A DNA stretch of 64,000 nt, taken from assembly GCF_008364555.1 (NCBI RefSeq), contig NZ_VTUC01000006.1, positions 62,001 through 126,000 on the forward strand, in the 5' to 3' direction. Below, one piece after another: positions 18,945 to 26,824 of this stretch. A program made the translations under genes and the position numbers. Position 1 is the stretch's first letter. The number at the start of each line of letters is the position of its first letter. The stretch comes from Enterobacter vonholyi (GTDB taxonomy: Bacteria; Pseudomonadota; Gammaproteobacteria; Enterobacterales; Enterobacteriaceae). Under the pieces are notes generated by a model. That model ran no database searches. It was not told the origin of the DNA and saw only the letters and a list, made by a program, of their open reading frames with translations.

Positions 18945-21095
18945 TCAGACGTTCGCCGCACTCATCAACCGAGACTTCATGGACTGATATGCAGACGCTG
19001 CATAGTCCTCCGCCCAACGCTGATCCTCTATCGCCTCCAGCTGCACCGCGCAGTACTTCGTTTCCGGCGTTTTGGAGATGGGATCGAGGTTATCCTGGGT
19101 CAGCTCGTTGCAGGCGCCAATCCACCACTGATAGGTCATGTAAACGGCCCCGGGGTTGATACGCTCGCTGATGCTGGCGCGGGTAATCACTTTGCCGCGG
19201 CGTGAACGTACCCAGACCAGCTGCCCGTCAGTAATGCCCAGCTTTTCTGCATCGGCAGGGTTCATTTGCACCCGGCCCGGCTCGTCGGCCAGGCTTTGCA
19301 GCGCGGCGCAGTTCCCGGTCATGGAGCGACAGGAATAATGTCCCACCTCGCGTACCGTACACAGCACCAGCGGGAAATCTGCATCCGGGGTTTCAGCCGG
19401 CGCGCGCCACGGTGCGGCAAAGAGTTGCCCTTTACCGCTCGGGGTGTCGAACTGATTGTCTTTGTACAGGTACGGCGTGCCGGGGTGATCCAGGGTCGGG
19501 CAGGGCCACTGCACGTGGCCCATCTCGCCCATTTTTTCATACGTCACGCCGTAGAAAAGCGGGCACAGCTCGCGCATCTCATCCCAGATCTGCTGGTTGG
19601 AGTCATAACGCATCGGGTAGCCCATCTCGGTGGCGAGCAGGCTGATGATTTCCCAGTCGCGCTTCACGTTGCCGCTGGCCTCGATGGCTTTGCCAAAACG
19701 CTGGAAGCCGCGATCGGCACAGGTAAAAACGCCGCCGTGCTCACCCCAGGATGTGGCCGGTAGCAGAACGTCCGCCACTTCTGCCGTTTTGGTCATAAAG
19801 ATGTCCTGAACCACAACAAAGTCGAGCGCCTCAAAACCGCTGCGAACGAGACCGAGATCGGCCTCGGTCTGAAGCGGATCTTCCCCCATGATGTAGTAGG
19901 CCTTGACCTTGCCTTCCAGCGCCAGATGGGGCACCTCGGTAATGCGCGTCCCGACCCGATCGTCCATTTTGTTGACGTCAATCCCCCAGGCATCGGCGAA
20001 TTTCTGCCTGACCGCAGGATCGGTCACATCCTGATAGCCGGGGAACATATTCGGCAGAACGCCCATGTCGCAGGCGCCCTGGACGTTGTTTTGACCGCGT
20101 ACCGGCCCGACGCCGACGGCAGGGCGGCCGAGGTTGCCGGTCAGCAGCGCCAGGCTGGAAAGCCCTTTGACCACATCAACGGCCTGACCAAACTGGGTCA
20201 CGCCCATTCCCCACATCACGGTTGCGGAAGGGGCCGCCGCGAAGGTGCGCATCGCCTGGCGGACGTCACGGGCGGGGATGCCAGTGATATGTTCGACCTT
20301 CTCCGGCGCATAGTCTTTTACCGTTTGTCGGTAGGCCTCAAGCCCTTCCGTAAAGCGCGCCACGTAGCTTTTGTCATATAGCTCCTCTTCAAGCAACACA
20401 TAGCCAAAGGCGTTAACCAGCGCCATGTTGCTGCCGTTTTTCAGCTGCAGATGTTGGTCGGCAATGCGTGCCGTTTCAATGCGCCGCGGATCGCAGACGA
20501 TAATTTTTGCGCCGTTCTCACGTGCTTTCAGCACGCGGCGGGCAACGATAGGGTGGGAGTCCGCGCAGTTATAGCCAAACACCAGCAGGCATTTTGAGTT
20601 TTCAATATCATTGATTGAGTTGCTCATTGCGCCATTGCCGAGCGTTTCCTGTAAACCGGCGACGGACGGGCCATGACAGACGCGCGCACAGCAGTCCACG
20701 TTGTTGGTGTTCAGCACCGCGCGGGCAAATTTCTGCATCACGTAGTTGGTTTCATTGCCGGTGCCGCGAGAGGAACCGGTGGTCATGATCGACCTCGGCC
20801 CGTGCTGCGCTTTAATACTGCTGAGCCTGTGGGCGGTGTAGCGGATCGCCTCTTCCCAGGTAACGGGGGTGAATGCTTCGCCTTTGCGGTAGCGGATCAT
20901 GGGCTGGGTGAGGCGAGGGGTGAGCAGACGGGTATCGTTGAGGAAGTCCCAGCCGTAAAAGCCTTTCAGACATAAGGTGCCCTGGTTTGTGACGCCCTCT
21001 GCCGCTTCGGCACGGATGATACGGTTATTTTCAACGACAAGGTTCAATTTACAGCCTGCACCGCAGTACGGGCAGACGCTGGCGATCTTTTTCAT
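18945..21095 (-). CDS. fdhF: formate dehydrogenase H homologue with Cys in place of selenocysteine
   Basis: 716 residues from ATG 21095 (E. coli FdhF has 715). Molybdopterin oxidoreductase with an N-terminal 4Fe-4S cluster (Cys8, Cys11, Cys15, Cys42; CPYCGAGC). In CCARVCHGPSVAG the residue at position 140, selenocysteine in E. coli FdhF, is encoded by TGT (20676-20678), so this is a Cys-type enzyme needing no SECIS; the following His141 is kept. Catalyses formate oxidation to CO2, probably with a hydrogenase or another acceptor; no partner subunit lies adjacent. A sigma-54-type promoter lies 67 bp upstream. The ribosome site is weak. It may be a second copy beside a selenocysteine fdhF elsewhere. 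Confidence 0.9.
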   Translation of the reverse strand: MKKIASVCPYCGAGCKLNLVVENNRIIRAEAAEGVTNQGTLCLKGFYGWDFLNDTRLLTPRLTQPMIRYRKGEAFTPVTWEEAIRYTAHRLSSIKAQHGPRSIMTTGSSRGTGNETNYVMQKFARAVLNTNNVDCCARVCHGPSVAGLQETLGNGAMSNSINDIENSKCLLVFGYNCADSHPIVARRVLKARENGAKIIVCDPRRIETARIADQHLQLKNGSNMALVNAFGYVLLEEELYDKSYVARFTEGLEAYRQTVKDYAPEKVEHITGIPARDVRQAMRTFAAAPSATVMWGMGVTQFGQAVDVVKGLSSLALLTGNLGRPAVGVGPVRGQNNVQGACDMGVLPNMFPGYQDVTDPAVRQKFADAWGIDVNKMDDRVGTRITEVPHLALEGKVKAYYIMGEDPLQTEADLGLVRSGFEALDFVVVQDIFMTKTAEVADVLLPATSWGEHGGVFTCADRGFQRFGKAIEASGNVKRDWEIISLLATEMGYPMRYDSNQQIWDEMRELCPLFYGVTYEKMGEMGHVQWPCPTLDHPGTPYLYKDNQFDTPSGKGQLFAAPWRAPAETPDADFPLVLCTVREVGHYSCRSMTGNCAALQSLADEPGRVQMNPADAEKLGITDGQLVWVRSRRGKVITRASISERINPGAVYMTYQWWIGACNELTQDNLDPISKTPETKYCAVQLEAIEDQRWAEDYAASAYQSMKSRLMSAANV

Positions 21096-21161
21096 CAATA
21101 ACAGACCTGTTAAGAAATGAAGCAAAGTTGACTGGAAAACCCAGTCCCGTATGCGGAGGTA

Positions 21162-21177
21162 AGCAGGAAGCGTGCCA
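21162..21177 (-). promoter_or_regulatory. sigma-54 (-24/-12) promoter of fdhF
   Basis: On the minus strand the site reads TGGCACGCTTCCTGCT, matching TGGCAC-N5-TTGCW at every position but one, with the invariant GG and GC ten bases apart. It is oriented toward fdhF and would give a leader of about 55 nt. Confidence 0.75.
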
Positions 21178-21219
21178 GGTTGTCTTTGCGTGTATTACAG
21201 GGAGTTATGCGGGGAGGGC

Positions 21220-21263
21220 ACGTGTCATCGTCAAGCTGTTCGTCAGTTTTGACGATGACACGT
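21220..21263. promoter_or_regulatory. 15-bp perfect inverted repeat, candidate enhancer site
   Basis: ACGTGTCATCGTCAA (21220-21234) and its exact inverse (21249-21263) flank a 14-base spacer that carries another TCGTCA. The centre is about 90 bp upstream of the expected fdhF start point, right for a sigma-54 activator such as FhlA. No T run follows on either strand, so it is not a normal terminator. Confidence 0.55.
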
Positions 21264-21286
21264 CAGGAGGCGCGGCGAGCTGGAAC

Positions 21287-21565
21287 TTAGAGATCGTCCA
21301 TCGTGTAACCCACCACGATTTCCAGCGTCTTGCGAATCACATCCGCCTGAACCACGTCGTGAGTGGCTTCCAGCGTCTGAATGAGCCAGAGGATGATCGC
21401 CTTATTAGACAGATGCCCCTCGGAGGCCAGAACACAGCGTACTGCAGTAGAAAAAACAGCGGACTCTTCAGCAAAACGATCGCCTGCGTGACGGAAGTAT
21501 TCCGACAGCGCACTGTCTAAAAAAGCAGAGTGGTATTCGGGTTGAAGCTGAATATTTTGTCTCAT
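21287..21565 (-). CDS. ariR: AriR/YmgB-family biofilm and acid-resistance regulator
   Basis: 92 residues. The C-terminal half (NKAIILWLIQTLEATHDVVQADVIRKTLEIVVGYTMDDL) aligns closely with E. coli AriR (NKNIILSLIHSLE...ADVIRKTLEIVLRYT). Small helical dimer that affects biofilm formation, acid resistance and, through the Rcs phosphorelay, colanic acid. GGTGAG lies five bases before the ATG. Last gene of the ycgZ-ymgA-ariR set, 29 bp after ymgA. The fourth gene of the E. coli operon, ymgC, is not seen. Confidence 0.87.
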   Translation of the reverse strand: MRQNIQLQPEYHSAFLDSALSEYFRHAGDRFAEESAVFSTAVRCVLASEGHLSNKAIILWLIQTLEATHDVVQADVIRKTLEIVVGYTMDDL

Positions 21566-21594
21566 TTGTTCTCACCGTAGCTGTAAAATTGCAG

Positions 21595-21915
21595 TCAATG
21601 TATTTTTTTGGGGTCGGACGGTTTTCCACTTCCAAATAACGGCACTACATTGTCTCTGTTATCGTTGAGAGGTCCCTCTCTTTTCGTTCGTCCTTGCGCG
21701 GTTCTGCGACGTGTAAAGGCGATGCTGTTTGAGCCAATTTCGGCAATCACCGCCTCAAGTGTCTCCCGCCGCCGGGGATCCTTTTCATGTTCTTTCATGC
21801 TCCGCAGACGCTGCATCAAGCCTTCGGTTGTCACTGGCCCCCGCTCTTTCAGAAGAGAAAGAACGGCTTCACCGATAAGCGTGTCAATCAGTCGGTCTGC
21901 GTCACTGCTATTCAT
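21595..21915 (-). CDS. ymgA: YmgA-like connector protein
   Basis: 106 residues from ATG 21915, somewhat longer than E. coli YmgA (about 90). The shared core is a helical region (residues 1-50; IGEAVLSLLKERGPVTTEGL, then LRSMKEHEKDPRRRETLEAVI) and the tail ends in KKIH as in YmgA (..KINRIH). The basic, low-complexity C-terminal stretch (RRRTAQGRTKREGPLNDN) has no recognised domain. It sits between ycgZ and ariR, four bases after ycgZ. Identification rests on order plus partial resemblance. A longer upstream extension overlapping ycgZ was rejected. Confidence 0.7.
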   Translation of the reverse strand: MNSSDADRLIDTLIGEAVLSLLKERGPVTTEGLMQRLRSMKEHEKDPRRRETLEAVIAEIGSNSIAFTRRRTAQGRTKREGPLNDNRDNVVPLFGSGKPSDPKKIH

Positions 21916-21919
21916 AACC

Positions 21920-22159
21920 TTACCGTTCGAAGAGCAGACCAAGCAGCATGTGGTAATGCTCTTCCTCTTCTGGCCCATCGGCTCTTTCGAGGCGGCTGAG
22001 CAGTTTGGTACAGAGCGATTTGCGATTGAGGTTTCGCCCGTCGCTGAGGATTTCGACAACTACCTGGCCCAGCGTCTCTTGTTGAGTAGGTAGGGCGGCC
22101 TTTTCGAAGTACTGTGCGATCGCTGCTGCGGAATCTGTGGCGTAACCTTTCTGCTGCAT
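21920..22159 (-). CDS. ycgZ: YcgZ small two-component connector
   Basis: 79 residues (E. coli 78). Residues 9-79 match E. coli YcgZ well: DSAAAIAQYF, TQQETLGQVVVEILSDGRNL and a C-terminal LIGLLFE-type end. AGGAGCG precedes the ATG by four bases. First gene of the operon repressed by BluR and released by blue light through BluF in E. coli, which links light and low temperature to Rcs-dependent biofilm control. The E. coli-like divergent layout with bluF is kept. Confidence 0.88.
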   Translation of the reverse strand: MQQKGYATDSAAAIAQYFEKAALPTQQETLGQVVVEILSDGRNLNRKSLCTKLLSRLERADGPEEEEHYHMLLGLLFER

Positions 22160-22224
22160 GTTTCGCTCCTGTAAAATTTTGTAATCACTAACGTTACAAT
22201 TAAGGTATACACAATTCCTAAATC

Positions 22225-22243
22225 TGTACATATAAAATGTACA
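22225..22243. promoter_or_regulatory. TGTACA-N7-TGTACA dyad, candidate BluR operator
   Basis: Two TGTACA palindromes (22225-22230 and 22238-22243) lie in the ycgZ promoter area, immediately upstream of a TGTGTATACC -10-like element (minus strand). TTGTACA recurs at 22335-22341 and 22363-22369, ahead of bluF. MerR-family regulators bind dyads near the -35, so BluR is the best candidate. Confidence 0.45.
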
Positions 22244-22496
22244 AATTTTTAATATTTTTATGATATATTTTATAAAATCCTTTATTTTCAGTGAGTTGAC
22301 TGGTTGACATGAACCGGTAATGTTACAGGATATATTGTACAAAAAGGTCTGGCACTGGTAAGTTGTACAGCGCAGAAAAATATTTCATTAACTGCCGTAA
22401 ATGATTGAGATGTAAATTATTTGTCAGGCAATGAATGTGCTATAAATGATACTTATCCACCTTTTTTGTGGCCAAAACCCTAACCCCAGGAATCGC

Positions 22497-23717
22497 ATGC
22501 TCACAACCATCATTTACCGCAGCCATATCTGCGAGGACGTTCCAGTGAAAGCGCTGGAAGCCATGGTCGCTGCAGCAAATAGTAAAAACCGGCAATCCAA
22601 CGTCACGGGGATCCTGCTGTTTAACGGCACTCATTTTTTTCAGCTGCTTGAAGGGCCAGTGGAACACGTCTCTGCTATCTATGAGCAGATCTGCAACGAT
22701 CCGCGCCACCATAACGTGGTCGAGTTAATGCGCGATCACGGGCCTGTCCGGCGTTTTGGCAACGTGGGTATGGAGCTTTTTGATTTGCGCCACTTCGACA
22801 GGGACGAAGTGCTGCAGCAGGTGCTCAACAGGGGGACGACACGCTATCAGCTGACGTATAACGACCGCCCGCTGCAGTTTTTCCGCACCTTTGTCGAGGC
22901 CACGGAAAAAGCGAACTATTTTGAATTGCCGCCTGCGGATTCCTGGGAGTTCGTTCGCGAGGAAACGCGTTTGTCTGCACAGCCTGAGGTGGTCGCGAAG
23001 GGGGCGGATTGCAGCTTCGCGTTCCAGCCGATAGTCGATCCGTTTATGCAGCAGGTTGTCTCCTGGGAGGCGCTTTTGCGCACCCCGTCCGGCGACTCGC
23101 CAGGGGCTTATTTCGCCAGCCTTCCGAATGAGGAAGTGTACGCGTCTGATTTGCAAAGCAAGCAGGTGGCGCTCTCCATGGCCAGCGCGCTGGGGTTACA
23201 GGACCAGACGTTATCCCTGAACCTGCTGCCTATGACGCTGGTTAACATTCCCAACGCCGTGGACTTTCTGCTCACCTCGATTGAAGCAAATGGGTTTGTA
23301 CCCGAGCAAATCGTGGTTGAGTTCACCGAGAGCGAAGCCATTTCCCGTTTTGATGAATTCACGGATTCGGTCAGGCAGTTAAAAAGCGCGGGTATCAGCG
23401 TGACGATCGATCACTTTGGCGCCGGTTTTGCCGGGCTGCAGCTGCTGGCCCACTTCCAGCCTGACAGAATTAAGATTAATCGCGATCTGGTGGCGAACGT
23501 GCATAAAAGTGGCCCCCGACAGGCCATTATTCAGGCGATTATCAAATGCTGTTCCTCGCTTGAGATCCAGTTCTGCGCGGTAGGAGTAGAGAAGGCTGAA
23601 GAGTGGATGTGGCTGGAATCCGCGGGTATTTCCCAGTTCCAGGGACATCTTTTTGCCAGCCCGCGACACGGCGGTATTCCGGCTATAGCGTGGCCGGAGA
23701 AAAAATTCGAGTTCTGA
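22497..23717 (+). CDS. bluF: blue-light sensor BluF (BLUF domain with degenerate EAL)
   Basis: 406 residues (E. coli about 403). BLUF domain in residues 1-95 with the flavin-pocket residues Tyr7, Asn31 and Gln49 all present. EAL domain from about 170: EALLR and the glutamate of EFTES remain, but the DDFGTG motif is DHFGAG, IKID is IKIN, and the AEGVE glutamate is Val (AVGVE). It is therefore very unlikely to cleave c-di-GMP, like E. coli BluF, which instead binds BluR and removes it from DNA in blue light. AGGA precedes the start. bluR follows on the same strand. Confidence 0.93.
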   Translation: MLTTIIYRSHICEDVPVKALEAMVAAANSKNRQSNVTGILLFNGTHFFQLLEGPVEHVSAIYEQICNDPRHHNVVELMRDHGPVRRFGNVGMELFDLRHFDRDEVLQQVLNRGTTRYQLTYNDRPLQFFRTFVEATEKANYFELPPADSWEFVREETRLSAQPEVVAKGADCSFAFQPIVDPFMQQVVSWEALLRTPSGDSPGAYFASLPNEEVYASDLQSKQVALSMASALGLQDQTLSLNLLPMTLVNIPNAVDFLLTSIEANGFVPEQIVVEFTESEAISRFDEFTDSVRQLKSAGISVTIDHFGAGFAGLQLLAHFQPDRIKINRDLVANVHKSGPRQAIIQAIIKCCSSLEIQFCAVGVEKAEEWMWLESAGISQFQGHLFASPRHGGIPAIAWPEKKFEF

Positions 23718-23905
23718 TAAAGCTGTACACAATCGGACAGAGTTAGCTGTACGAACGGCAAATTTTATACAACAATGTATTAACAGGTGAACGGAGGAGC
23801 AGCCCGTTCACCCGTTCAAAATGCGGTCTTAGTTATACAAATGGTGTGTACAATCTGATAAGGTTGGTGCAGTTAGGTATGGAAGTTCTGAGCGTGAGGG
23901 AGTTA

Positions 23906-24634
23906 ATGGCCTATTACAGTATCGGCGAAGTGGCCGAACGATGCGGTATCAACCCCGTTACGCTGCGTGCCTGGCAGCGCCGTTATGGATTGTTGAAGCC
24001 GCAGCGCAGCGAAGGGGGCCATCGTCAGTTTGACGATGAAGATATCCTGCGTATTGAAGAGATCAAACGCCTGATGAAAAGCGGCGTCTCGGTCGGAAAA
24101 GTTAAAGCCTTGCTGGAAAACAAAGAAGTATTGACTCAGGGCAACTGGGTCTCGTTCCAGGAAGAGATGATGACCGTTCTGCGCTATGCCAGCCCGGCAA
24201 AGCTGCGCGCCAAAATCGGCGAATTCCGCCGCGATCACGCGATAGATGCGTTGATTGACAATATTCTCTCTCCCGTCCGGCAGCGCATGAATCAGGATCA
24301 AAACACCGTGCGTCACATGGCGAGCCTGTTTGACGGCGTCCTGATCGAATTCGCGATAGCAAGCCTGGCGGAATCCCGCAAAAAAGCCGGTAAAGACGCG
24401 CTTCTTATTGGCTGGGAATGCGATGACCGCACTCACCTGTGGCTGGAAGCCGCGCGCTTATCGCAGAAGGGCTGGCACATAGACGTCCTGGCGGAACCTA
24501 TTGATTCGCCGCGCCCTGAACTCTTCCCGGGACAAAAAATCTTCGTCTGGACGGGGAAATCCCCAACGCCTCGCCAGCAGGAACAGCTCGACCACTGGCG
24601 TGAACAGGGGTTTGCTGTCTCATTTCATCACTAA
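23906..24634 (+). CDS. bluR: MerR-like repressor BluR
   Basis: 243 residues, equal to E. coli BluR (YcgE). N-terminal MerR-type winged helix ([32 protein letters not shown], residues 3-35) followed by a cobalamin-binding-like helical domain without the B12-ligating DxHxxG motif. Represses the ycgZ operon until relieved by photoactivated BluF. GAGGGAG lies before the ATG at 23906; upstream in-frame ATGs lack such a site. It is 188 bp after bluF, and TGTACA motifs in that gap suggest its own promoter. Confidence 0.92.
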   Translation: MAYYSIGEVAERCGINPVTLRAWQRRYGLLKPQRSEGGHRQFDDEDILRIEEIKRLMKSGVSVGKVKALLENKEVLTQGNWVSFQEEMMTVLRYASPAKLRAKIGEFRRDHAIDALIDNILSPVRQRMNQDQNTVRHMASLFDGVLIEFAIASLAESRKKAGKDALLIGWECDDRTHLWLEAARLSQKGWHIDVLAEPIDSPRPELFPGQKIFVWTGKSPTPRQQEQLDHWREQGFAVSFHH

Positions 24635-24641
24635 TTGTCTG

Positions 24642-24662
24642 AGGCCTTAAGGGCCTTTTTTT
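24642..24662 (+). terminator. Rho-independent terminator of bluR
   Basis: AGGCC and GGCCT form a short stem followed by seven T, ten bases past the bluR stop. Confidence 0.75.
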
Positions 24663-24767
24663 GTTTTTGTCATTTTCTGAGCAAAAGCTATCTCAAAAAT
24701 AGGCATTTCCGATGCATATTTTACTTTTCTCCTCTGCGTTATAAACGTTGCGACGAAATGCATTATT

Positions 24768-24780
24768 AATCAATGCATTG
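24768..24780 (+). promoter_or_regulatory. IHF site upstream of sufA
   Basis: AATCAATGCATTG matches the IHF consensus WATCAANNNNTTR at every fixed base. It lies 168 bp before sufA. IHF is known to assist OxyR activation of suf in E. coli. Confidence 0.6.
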
Positions 24781-24880
24781 AACAAATACATCCATCCTGA
24801 CTGCATCCTCTCACAGGGTCTATGCTTAATAAAAGTAGGCAAAAAGGGCGGTTTAGCCGAATGCCCCTGCTGACAGAGGG

Positions 24881-24908
24881 TTGAAGTGATAATCGTTATC
24901 ACTAACAT
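24881..24908 (+). promoter_or_regulatory. suf promoter with embedded Fur box
   Basis: GTGATAA-TCG-TTATCAC at 24886-24902 is a perfect dyad and a classic Fur-box core. It fills the spacer between a TTGAAG -35-like element (24881) and TAACAT (24903) as a -10. The start point would be about 35 bp before sufA, so Fur-Fe would block polymerase directly. Confidence 0.72.
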
Positions 24909-24947
24909 GGTGTTATGCCCTGATGGCTTATCCGATGAGGTGGACCT

Positions 24948-25316
24948 ATGGAACTGCATTCAGAAACCTTTAATCCTGCCGATTTCGCCTGGCGCGGTTT
25001 AACGCTCACGCCGGCGGCGGCGGCACATATTCACGAGCTGGTGGCGAAAAAGCCCGAGATCCTCGGCGTGCGTTTAGGTGTCAAACAGACAGGTTGCGCA
25101 GGTTTCGGCTATGTGCTCGATACCGTCACCGAACCCGAAAAAGATGACCTGGTGTTCGAGACTGACGGTGCGAAATTGTACGTTGCGCTGCAGGCTATGC
25201 CGTTTATTGACGGCACCGAGGTGGACTACGTCCGCGAAGGCTTAAACCAGTTATTCAAATTTCATAACCCGAAAGCCCAGAACGAATGCGGCTGCGGCGA
25301 AAGCTTTGGGGTATAG
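24948..25316 (+). CDS. sufA: Fe-S cluster carrier SufA
   Basis: 122 residues, the E. coli length. A-type carrier that takes clusters from SufBCD and passes them to apoproteins. The three conserved ligand cysteines are Cys50 ([10 protein letters not shown]) and Cys114/Cys116 (ECGCGES). GAGGTGG lies upstream. First gene of the six-gene stress Fe-S operon, whose promoter carries Fur and IHF sites. sufB begins eight bases after its stop. Confidence 0.97.
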   Translation: MELHSETFNPADFAWRGLTLTPAAAAHIHELVAKKPEILGVRLGVKQTGCAGFGYVLDTVTEPEKDDLVFETDGAKLYVALQAMPFIDGTEVDYVREGLNQLFKFHNPKAQNECGCGESFGV

Positions 25317-25324
25317 GCGGTACT

Positions 25325-26815
25325 ATGTCTCGTAATACTGAAGCAACGAGTGAAGTAAATACCTGGAGCGGTGGGCACCTCAACTATAAAGAGGGGTTCT
25401 TCACCCAGCTGCAGACCGATGAGCTGGCAAAAGGCATTAACGAAGATGTCGTGCGGGCGATCTCGGCGAAACGTAACGAGCCCGAGTGGATGCTGGAGTT
25501 TCGTCTGAGCGCATTCCGCGCCTGGCTGGAGATGGAAGAGCCGCACTGGCTGAAAGCGCATTATGACAAGCTGAACTATCAGGACTATAGCTACTACTCC
25601 GCGCCCTCATGCGGTAGCTGCGATGACACCTGCGCCTCACAGCCCGGCGCGGTGCAGCAAACCGGCGCGGAAAACAGCTTCCTCAGCAAAGAGGTTGAAG
25701 AAGCCTTTAACCAGCTGGGCGTGCCCGTGCGTGAGGGGAAAGAGGTAGCGGTGGACGCCATTTTCGACTCCGTCTCGGTGGCGACCACCTACCGCGAGAA
25801 GCTGGCAGAGCAGGGGATCATTTTCTGCTCCTTTGGCGAAGCGATTCACGATCATCCGGAACTGGTGAAAAAGTACATCGGGACCGTGGTGCCCTCTAAC
25901 GACAACTTCTTTGCGGCGCTCAACGCGGCGGTAGCCTCGGACGGCACCTTTATTTACGTGCCGAAAGGCGTGCGCTGTCCGATGGAGCTCTCGACCTATT
26001 TCCGCATCAATGCCGAAAAAACCGGTCAGTTCGAACGTACGATTCTGGTCGCGGATGAAGGCAGCTACGTCAGCTACATCGAAGGATGCTCGGCCCCGGT
26101 CCGCGACAGCTATCAGCTGCACGCGGCGGTGGTGGAGGTCATTATCCATAAAGACGCCGAGGTGAAATACTCGACGGTGCAAAACTGGTTCCCGGGCGAC
26201 GGCAATACCGGCGGCATCCTGAACTTCGTAACCAAGCGTGCGCTGTGCGAAGGCGAAAACAGCAAGATGTCGTGGACCCAGTCCGAAACCGGCTCGGCCA
26301 TCACCTGGAAATACCCGAGCTGTATCCTGCGCGGCGATAACTCCATAGGCGAGTTTTACTCGGTGGCGCTCACCAGCGGCCATCAGCAGGCGGATACCGG
26401 CACCAAGATGATTCACATTGGTAAAAACACCAGGTCAACCATCATCTCGAAAGGGATCTCTGCCGGGCACAGCCAGAACAGCTATCGCGGGCTGGTGAAA
26501 ATCATGCCGACGGCCACCAATGCACGAAACTTTACCCAGTGTGACTCGATGCTGATTGGCGCAGACTGCGGGGCGCATACCTTCCCGTACGTTGAGTGCC
26601 GCAACAATACGGCCCAGCTTGAGCACGAGGCGACGACGTCACGGATTGGGGAAGATCAGCTCTTCTATTGCCTGCAGCGCGGGATCAGCGAAGAAGACGC
26701 CATCTCGATGATCGTTAACGGCTTCTGTAAGGACGTGTTCTCTGAACTGCCGCTGGAATTTGCCGTTGAAGCCCAGAAACTCCTCGCCATTAGTCTTGAA
26801 CACAGCGTCGGTTAA
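25325..26815 (+). CDS. sufB: Fe-S scaffold subunit SufB
   Basis: About 496 residues from ATG 25325 (E. coli 495). Core scaffold of the SufBC2D complex, on which the cluster is built; a right-handed beta-helix with helical ends. Characteristic sequences include [39 protein letters not shown] and [23 protein letters not shown] near the C-terminus. A longer reading frame starts inside sufA but lacks a ribosome site, so the start after GGCGGTACT is used. Confidence 0.97.
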   Translation: MSRNTEATSEVNTWSGGHLNYKEGFFTQLQTDELAKGINEDVVRAISAKRNEPEWMLEFRLSAFRAWLEMEEPHWLKAHYDKLNYQDYSYYSAPSCGSCDDTCASQPGAVQQTGAENSFLSKEVEEAFNQLGVPVREGKEVAVDAIFDSVSVATTYREKLAEQGIIFCSFGEAIHDHPELVKKYIGTVVPSNDNFFAALNAAVASDGTFIYVPKGVRCPMELSTYFRINAEKTGQFERTILVADEGSYVSYIEGCSAPVRDSYQLHAAVVEVIIHKDAEVKYSTVQNWFPGDGNTGGILNFVTKRALCEGENSKMSWTQSETGSAITWKYPSCILRGDNSIGEFYSVALTSGHQQADTGTKMIHIGKNTRSTIISKGISAGHSQNSYRGLVKIMPTATNARNFTQCDSMLIGADCGAHTFPYVECRNNTAQLEHEATTSRIGEDQLFYCLQRGISEEDAISMIVNGFCKDVFSELPLEFAVEAQKLLAISLEHSVG

Positions 26816-26824
26816 GGAAAGCAC

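Noticed and set aside
20676..20678. Possible selenocysteine codon in fdhF
   Set aside because: The codon is TGT, not TGA, so no recoding is needed; the gene is a Cys variant and not a broken Sec gene.
21220..21263. Inverted repeat as terminator of the ariR operon
   Set aside because: The minus-strand sequence after the stem is GC-rich with no T run, and the loop is long; an operator is more likely.
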